This document shows positions 6,156 through 10,484 of a stretch of DNA of 10,484 nucleotides, one piece after another. Made by a program: the position numbers and the translations under genes. Numbering within the stretch: the stretch's first letter is position 1; every line of letters begins with the position of its first letter. The stretch lies in assembly GCA_002171155.1 (NCBI GenBank), contig NHHF01000042.1, positions 1 to 10,484 on the forward strand, in the 5' to 3' direction. Under the pieces are notes generated by a model that was given only the letters and a program-made list of their open reading frames with translations, searched no databases and had not been told where the DNA came from. The DNA is from Betaproteobacteria bacterium TMED156. GTDB taxonomy: Bacteria; Pseudomonadota; Gammaproteobacteria; Burkholderiales; Burkholderiaceae_A.

Positions 6156-6782
6156 ATGAAAAAAAATAAGATTTCCGGAAATTATCCAAAGGTTGTCATT
6201 CTCACTGGAGGTATTGCCTCCGGAAAATCAACTGTTTCTGCTTTTTTTGAAGAATTTAATATTGAAGTCATAGATATGGATAAAATTTCTTATAGTCTTA
6301 CAACTAATGATGGCAAAGTATTGGAAAAACTTAGAGAAGAGTTTGATGCAAAATTTTTCAAGGTTGATGGAAGTTTAAATAAGGAAAAAGTAAGGAATGA
6401 AATTTTTTTAAATAAGAAATTAAAGCTTAAGCTTGAGAGAATTTTACATCCAATGATCGCGAAGGAAGCCAAATTAGCAACTTTATCAGCTGTTGGTCCT
6501 TATATTGTTCATGTTGTACCACTATGGGTTGAAATAAATAAAAAAAGAAAATCTGATATCTGGAAAGTGGTTGTAGTAGACTGCCCCGAAAATATACAAA
6601 GAATAAGAGCTTTTAAAAGAAGTACTAAAGACGCCGAAACCTTTGATCGAATTAAATCTCATCAGGTTTCAAGAACAGCTAGACTTGCGGCAGCAGACTT
6701 AATCATTGATAATGATGGTTCTCTTGAGTCCTTAAGAGAAAAATCACTTAAAGTTCATAATTATCTCTTAAATAATGCTTAA
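6156..6782 (+). CDS. coaE: Dephospho-CoA kinase
   Basis: Catalyses the last step of coenzyme A synthesis, phosphorylating the ribose 3'-hydroxyl of dephospho-CoA with ATP. The 208-residue protein has the Walker A GGIASGKS at 18-25, VIDMD (family VIDAD) shortly after, the LHPMI motif in the middle, VPLWVE where the family has VPLL.E, and the lid/C-terminal pattern RIKSHQVSRTARLAAADLIIDNDGS. I prefer ATG at 6156 to the adjacent TTG at 6153. It begins 10 nt after the relict pilD ends and 17 nt lie between it and zapD, preserving the betaproteobacterial pilD-coaE-zapD order. If transcription still comes from the corB/pilD side, the broken pilD may polarise or reduce coaE expression (inference). 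Confidence 0.96.
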   Translation: MKKNKISGNYPKVVILTGGIASGKSTVSAFFEEFNIEVIDMDKISYSLTTNDGKVLEKLREEFDAKFFKVDGSLNKEKVRNEIFLNKKLKLKLERILHPMIAKEAKLATLSAVGPYIVHVVPLWVEINKKRKSDIWKVVVVDCPENIQRIRAFKRSTKDAETFDRIKSHQVSRTARLAAADLIIDNDGSLESLREKSLKVHNYLLNNA

Positions 6783-6799
6783 AGTTGTAATTTAATTAA

Positions 6800-7654
6800 A
6801 TGGAATCGAACATAGAAAATCAAAACAAGACCACTGCGAATCCCACCTCTAACGAGGATAATACTGATGATGTTGAAGTCATTAACTTTACAAATAAGCT
6901 CGTATACGAGTTTCCTTGCAACGAAAGAATGCGATCCATGTTAAGAATAGAACATCTTGGAAATCGCATGCATGAACTTGCTCAAGTAAATCAACCTGAA
7001 AGCCACCAATCAGCACTGAGAACATTGTTTGAGTTATACGACCTATTAGGGAATAGAGCTGATATCAAAAATGAATTGCTTCAGGAACTTGATAGACAAA
7101 GATTGCAGCTCATCAGATATTCAGGACAGCCTGGAGTGTCTGAAGAACAATTAAAAATTTTAGTTAAAGAGATAGCAAAATCTCACTCCTCTTTATCATC
7201 AGTTCCTATTAGACTAGGACCTCATGTTCCCGAGTATGAATGGTTATCTATTTTGAGAGGAAGATCAGGTGTCCCTGGGGGAACATGTCAATTTGATATT
7301 CCATCTTTTTATACTTGGTTAGAAAGACCTGCACATTTAAGGGCCTCAAATATTTCTTCTTGGCTTGCTCCTCTGACACCATTGCTGGATTCAATTGATT
7401 TAGCATTAAGACTTTTAAGGGAGGGGAGTCAAGCAATTCCCTTGTCAGCAATAAATGGCCTTTATGAGTTTGCACTTGAAGGGAGACATGTCTTACTGAT
7501 AAGAATTATTGTTGAAAAAAAACCGGAAGTAGTTTCAGAAATTAGTGCTAATAAACACTTGATTGCTGTCAGATTTAGAGAATTAGACAAACATTTACAT
7601 TTAAAGTCAACGACTAAAAACATTCCCTTCCATTTATCTCTTTGTAACTTTTGA
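6800..7654 (+). CDS. zapD: Cell division protein ZapD (FtsZ-bundling factor)
   Basis: ZapD (YacF, DUF1342) crosslinks FtsZ filaments at the division ring. The 284-residue protein matches the family along its length: YEFPCNERMRSMLRIEHL at 36-53, then ALRTLFELYDLLGNRADIKNELLQELDRQ, PGVSEEQL, the PGGTCQFDIP.FYTWL segment in the middle, and ISANKHLIAVRF near the C-terminus. A roughly 33-residue acidic, Asn/Thr-rich N-terminal extension precedes the family core; no internal start would remove it. No clear ribosome binding site is seen. It directly follows coaE, as in related bacteria, but the small yacG gene that often comes next is missing. Its stop TGA abuts the argJ stop on the other strand with no base between. 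Confidence 0.95.
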   Translation: MESNIENQNKTTANPTSNEDNTDDVEVINFTNKLVYEFPCNERMRSMLRIEHLGNRMHELAQVNQPESHQSALRTLFELYDLLGNRADIKNELLQELDRQRLQLIRYSGQPGVSEEQLKILVKEIAKSHSSLSSVPIRLGPHVPEYEWLSILRGRSGVPGGTCQFDIPSFYTWLERPAHLRASNISSWLAPLTPLLDSIDLALRLLREGSQAIPLSAINGLYEFALEGRHVLLIRIIVEKKPEVVSEISANKHLIAVRFRELDKHLHLKSTTKNIPFHLSLCNF

Positions 7655-8893
7655 TTAACTCCGATAATCTGAATTTATAGTTATATACTCATGAGAAAAA
7701 TCACATGAATAAAAGTTTCCTGTAATTTTCCCTCTTTTGAGATTTACCTCAACTACAATTTCCTTATTGTTCATTTCTTTTTTTGCAACACTTTCATCAT
7801 AATCAACACTGATCTCACCGTGTTTAAAGACGCAATAATCATTAATTTTCAACTCCAAATCATCAATTTTGAAATTTTGAATTTCAGCATTTCCAATTGC
7901 TGCCAAAATTCTACCTAAATTTGGATCACTAGCATAGAAAGCTGTTTTGACTAATGGTGAGTTAGCAATCGCTCCACCCACCAATTGAATTTCCTCCTCA
8001 GAGATTACATTCATTACTTTAATAGTTATGAATTTTGTAGCTCCTTCACCGTCTAAAACTATCGACTTAGCTAGATTAAAACAAATTTTAAGAAAGCTAT
8101 CTTTAAAATTTTTCCAATCCCGCTTGTAACAATCATCTGTGGAATTTACTTGTACTTCACTTGTAGCATTAGCGCAAGCAATTACTGAATCATTTGTAGA
8201 TGTATCACCATCAACTGATATTCGATTGAAAAAAGTTCTTGTGGCTTCATCAACCAATTGTTTCAGATCTTTATAGTTTAATTTCACATCCGTAAAGATA
8301 AATGCCAACATTGTCGCCATGTTCGGACTAATCATTCCAGACCCCTTTGCGATACCTGTTATTGTGACTAATTTATTATTAAGAATTAATTTTTTTTTAA
8401 AAATTTTAGGCTTAGTATCAGTTGTCATTATTGTCTTTGCAAGATTAAGCAAGTTAGAATTACCTAGATTTGAGATCAGTTTGTTAATATTCTTTTCTAT
8501 AATCTTCATAGGTAATCTTTCCATGATTGGACCAGTAGAGAAGGGCAAAATCATGTGATTTGGAATGGTTAATTTTTTACCCAATAACTTAGTTATCTTT
8601 TCACAATCCAATTTACCAGTAACACCAGTCCCCGCATTAGCACAACCACTATTTATGACTAAAGCTCCAGAAAAAGGTATTTCAAAATTTTTAATATTTT
8701 CTTTACTCATAATGACAGGTGCGGCAGCAAAGCTATTTTTTGTGAAACAAGCAGCCATAATTGTAGGTGCCTCAAAAAAGACGAGTGCTAAATCCTCTTC
8801 AGTCGAAGACTTTCTGATTTCACTTGAGATTGTTGAAATTAAAATTCCTTTAATTGGCTTTGAACTATCCTGACCAGTATTTTTTGAATCCAT
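7655..8893 (-). CDS. argJ: Glutamate N-acetyltransferase / ornithine acetyltransferase ArgJ
   Basis: ArgJ moves the acetyl group from N-acetylornithine to glutamate (acetyl recycling in arginine synthesis), and in bifunctional members also uses acetyl-CoA. The 412-residue precursor has the family length. Key motifs are INSGCANAGTG at 80-90, oxyanion-hole STG at 119-121, and the self-cleavage site KGSGMISPNMATML, where T194 is the expected nucleophile and new N-terminus of the beta chain. Later come RISVDGDTSTND, DGEGATKFITI and DPNLGRILAAIGNA, and the family ending INSDYRS. The Cys in NSGCANAG and Leu in DPNLGR (often Trp) are mild variants. It lies 23 nt downstream of secA on the same strand, a betaproteobacterial pairing. 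Mono- or bifunctionality cannot be told from the sequence. Confidence 0.96.
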   Translation of the reverse strand: MDSKNTGQDSSKPIKGILISTISSEIRKSSTEEDLALVFFEAPTIMAACFTKNSFAAAPVIMSKENIKNFEIPFSGALVINSGCANAGTGVTGKLDCEKITKLLGKKLTIPNHMILPFSTGPIMERLPMKIIEKNINKLISNLGNSNLLNLAKTIMTTDTKPKIFKKKLILNNKLVTITGIAKGSGMISPNMATMLAFIFTDVKLNYKDLKQLVDEATRTFFNRISVDGDTSTNDSVIACANATSEVQVNSTDDCYKRDWKNFKDSFLKICFNLAKSIVLDGEGATKFITIKVMNVISEEEIQLVGGAIANSPLVKTAFYASDPNLGRILAAIGNAEIQNFKIDDLELKINDYCVFKHGEISVDYDESVAKKEMNNKEIVVEVNLKRGKITGNFYSCDFSHEYITINSDYRS

Positions 8894-8916
8894 TGTTCTT
8901 AAATAACTAAAAAAAA

Positions 8917-10484
8917 CTACTTAATTTTTCCATGACAATGTTTATATTTTTTTTCTGAACCGCATGGACATTTTTCATTTCGACCTACCTTAGGAAACTC
9001 TCTTCTGTATGTTGGGATCATGTTATTTGCAGATTTGGAATTAGTCTCTTTGCCTGACTGGCCTGTATTTTTATCTAGCTCATCTTTTGAATATTTTAAA
9101 TTTTCGTCTTGAATTACATACCTTTGATTTTCATCAATTTCTGACTCCGCTTCCTCAGAACTCTCTATGTCTATTTTCATTAATACCATAGTTACATCAT
9201 CCCTAACTTTGGCCAAATATCTATCAAACAGTAAAAAGGCCTCTTTCTTATACTCTTGTTTTGGATCTTTTTGGGCATAACCTCTGAGGTGAATACCTTG
9301 TCTTAAATGGTCCAAGGCTGAAAGATGTTCTCTCCAACCTAAATCAATTGTCTGAAGAAGAACTGATTTTTCAAAAGAGTTGAATAATTTAGAGCCTACA
9401 ATCTGAACCTTTTGTAAATATTTTTTTTCGGCTGTATCAAATAATGTCTTGAGCAGTTTTTCATCATCCAATTCATCAGACTTTTCTATTTCTTTTACGA
9501 AATCAATTTCAACTGAAAATTCTTTTGAAACAGTCTCGCTTAAATCTTTTGCATTCCACTGTTCCTCTATACTGTCTATGGGTATAAAACTTCTAAATAC
9601 ATTCTCTAAAGCTCCCTCTCTCAACCTAGTAACTAGTGATTCTACAGAATCTGATTCCAGGATTTCATTTCTTTGTGTATAAAGTATTTTTCTTTGTTCG
9701 TTCGATACATTATCGTATTCAAGTAATTGTTTCCTAATATCAAAGTTTCTGTTCTCAACCTTACGTTGAGCACTCTCAATAGATCTAGTAACCATACCCG
9801 CTTCAATAGCTTCTCCTTTGGGAACTCCGAGCCTATCCATGATAGCTTTCATTTTCTCTCCGGCGAATATTCTTAATAAGGAATCATCCATAGCCAAATA
9901 AAATCTGGAGGAACCAGGGTCACCTTGACGACCTGCTCTTCCTCTTAACTGATTGTCAATACGCCTAGACTCATGCCTTTCAGTTCCAATTATGTGGAGT
10001 CCACCGGCTTTAAGAACTGTGTTGTGCAAAACACTCCAATTTTCATTTAATTCAATTATAGATTTATTAGTTTCTTCTTCATTTAAATCAGGATTTGATT
10101 TTAGTTTTTTAATTTCTGGCTCAATATTACCTCCAAGTACAATATCTGTCCCCCTTCCAGCCATGTTGGTGGCTATGGTTATCATACTTGGTCTTCCTGC
10201 CTGCGCAATTATTTCTGCTTCCTTTTCATGTTGCTTTGCATTTAAAACTTGATGTTCCAAACCAACTTCATTTAAGAAACCTGAAAGCTGCTCAGAACTT
10301 TCAATTGAGGTAGTTCCTACAAGTATTGGTTGTTTATTTTTATTTCTATTAGTTATGTCATCAATAATTGCCTCAACTTTTTCTTCAATGGTTTTATATA
10401 TTAAGTCCTGATTATCAATTCTTATCATTGGTGTGTGCGTCGGGATAATGACGGTTTCCAAACCATATATTTGCTGAAATTCAA
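8917..10484 (-). CDS. secA: Preprotein translocase ATPase SecA, C-terminal 521 residues (5' end outside window)
   Basis: SecA is the motor that drives unfolded preproteins through SecYEG. The reading frame is open to the window edge, so the upstream half (including Walker A) is missing. Visible from the edge inward: FQQIYGLETVIIPTHTPMIR, the second nucleotide-binding fold with TNMAGRGTDIVLGGN, the arginine-finger region HESRRIDNQLRGRAGRQGDPG, the scaffold stretch LLEYDNVSNEQRKILY, and the IRA1/two-helix-finger region WREHLSALDHLRQGIHLRGYAQKDPKQEYKKE. An acidic, poorly conserved linker follows, then the SecB/zinc-binding tail CPCGSEKKYKHCH (CXCX8CH). A TTG at 10459-10461 is the family's internal Leu, not a start. 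The intact zinc tail implies SecB-dependent export is retained. It is co-directional with argJ. Confidence 0.98.
   Translation of the reverse strand, partial: EFQQIYGLETVIIPTHTPMIRIDNQDLIYKTIEEKVEAIIDDITNRNKNKQPILVGTTSIESSEQLSGFLNEVGLEHQVLNAKQHEKEAEIIAQAGRPSMITIATNMAGRGTDIVLGGNIEPEIKKLKSNPDLNEEETNKSIIELNENWSVLHNTVLKAGGLHIIGTERHESRRIDNQLRGRAGRQGDPGSSRFYLAMDDSLLRIFAGEKMKAIMDRLGVPKGEAIEAGMVTRSIESAQRKVENRNFDIRKQLLEYDNVSNEQRKILYTQRNEILESDSVESLVTRLREGALENVFRSFIPIDSIEEQWNAKDLSETVSKEFSVEIDFVKEIEKSDELDDEKLLKTLFDTAEKKYLQKVQIVGSKLFNSFEKSVLLQTIDLGWREHLSALDHLRQGIHLRGYAQKDPKQEYKKEAFLLFDRYLAKVRDDVTMVLMKIDIESSEEAESEIDENQRYVIQDENLKYSKDELDKNTGQSGKETNSKSANNMIPTYRREFPKVGRNEKCPCGSEKKYKHCHGKIK

Noticed and set aside
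7653..7669. GATTA/TAATC inverted repeat over the zapD/argJ junction
   Set aside because: Only five mostly A-T pairs with a 7-nt loop and no T-run. Expected by chance in AT-rich DNA.
8565..8873. 102-codon plus-strand frame opposite argJ
   Set aside because: It lies wholly inside argJ, which matches its family along its full length. The translated product has no recognisable pattern.
9953..10252. 99-codon plus-strand frame opposite secA
   Set aside because: Antisense shadow of the highly conserved SecA motor region; no ribosome binding site or family resemblance.

Overview
The window looks like a piece of the chromosome of an AT-rich, compact (genome-streamlined) betaproteobacterium. The closest fit is a Methylophilales-type organism such as the marine OM43 group; this placement is inference. 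It rests on gene order: obgE-rpmA-rplU facing ispB, then a relict pilD followed by coaE and zapD, then argJ and secA. That order is characteristic of betaproteobacteria. The low GC, very short intergenic gaps and missing members of the usual locus suggest reduction. I see no rRNA, tRNA, CRISPR array, insertion sequence, phage gene or obvious horizontally acquired island.

Layout. 1-1264 (minus): rplU, rpmA and the first part of obgE, a ribosome protein/ribosome assembly operon. 1378-2370 (plus): ispB, the quinone side-chain synthase, divergent from rplU. 2376-3610 (minus): msrQ, a secreted surface-adhesin-E-like protein and, beyond a very strong terminator, a 54-residue secreted EF-hand protein. 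3719-6782 (plus): a small secreted Cys-rich protein, a CorB/CorC-type membrane protein, a frameshifted and shortened prepilin peptidase (pilD), and coaE; zapD follows to 7654. 7655-10484 (minus): argJ, and the C-terminal part of secA, which runs off the window edge.

How the genes work together. Most are housekeeping genes: translation (L21, L27, ObgE), isoprenoid quinones (IspB), CoA synthesis (CoaE), division (ZapD), arginine synthesis (ArgJ) and protein export (SecA). The accessory part is 2376-6145, where envelope genes of little-known role sit beside the remains of a type IV pilus locus. pilB and pilC, often next to pilD in related bacteria, are absent. pilD has lost its zinc/cysteine domain and is broken at a run of ten T, although both catalytic aspartates are still encoded.

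No new defence or mobile system is visible. The points most worth a second look are the homopolymer-split pilD, the EF-hand microprotein with its own promoter and terminator, msrQ without an adjacent msrP, and very tight convergent gene ends.
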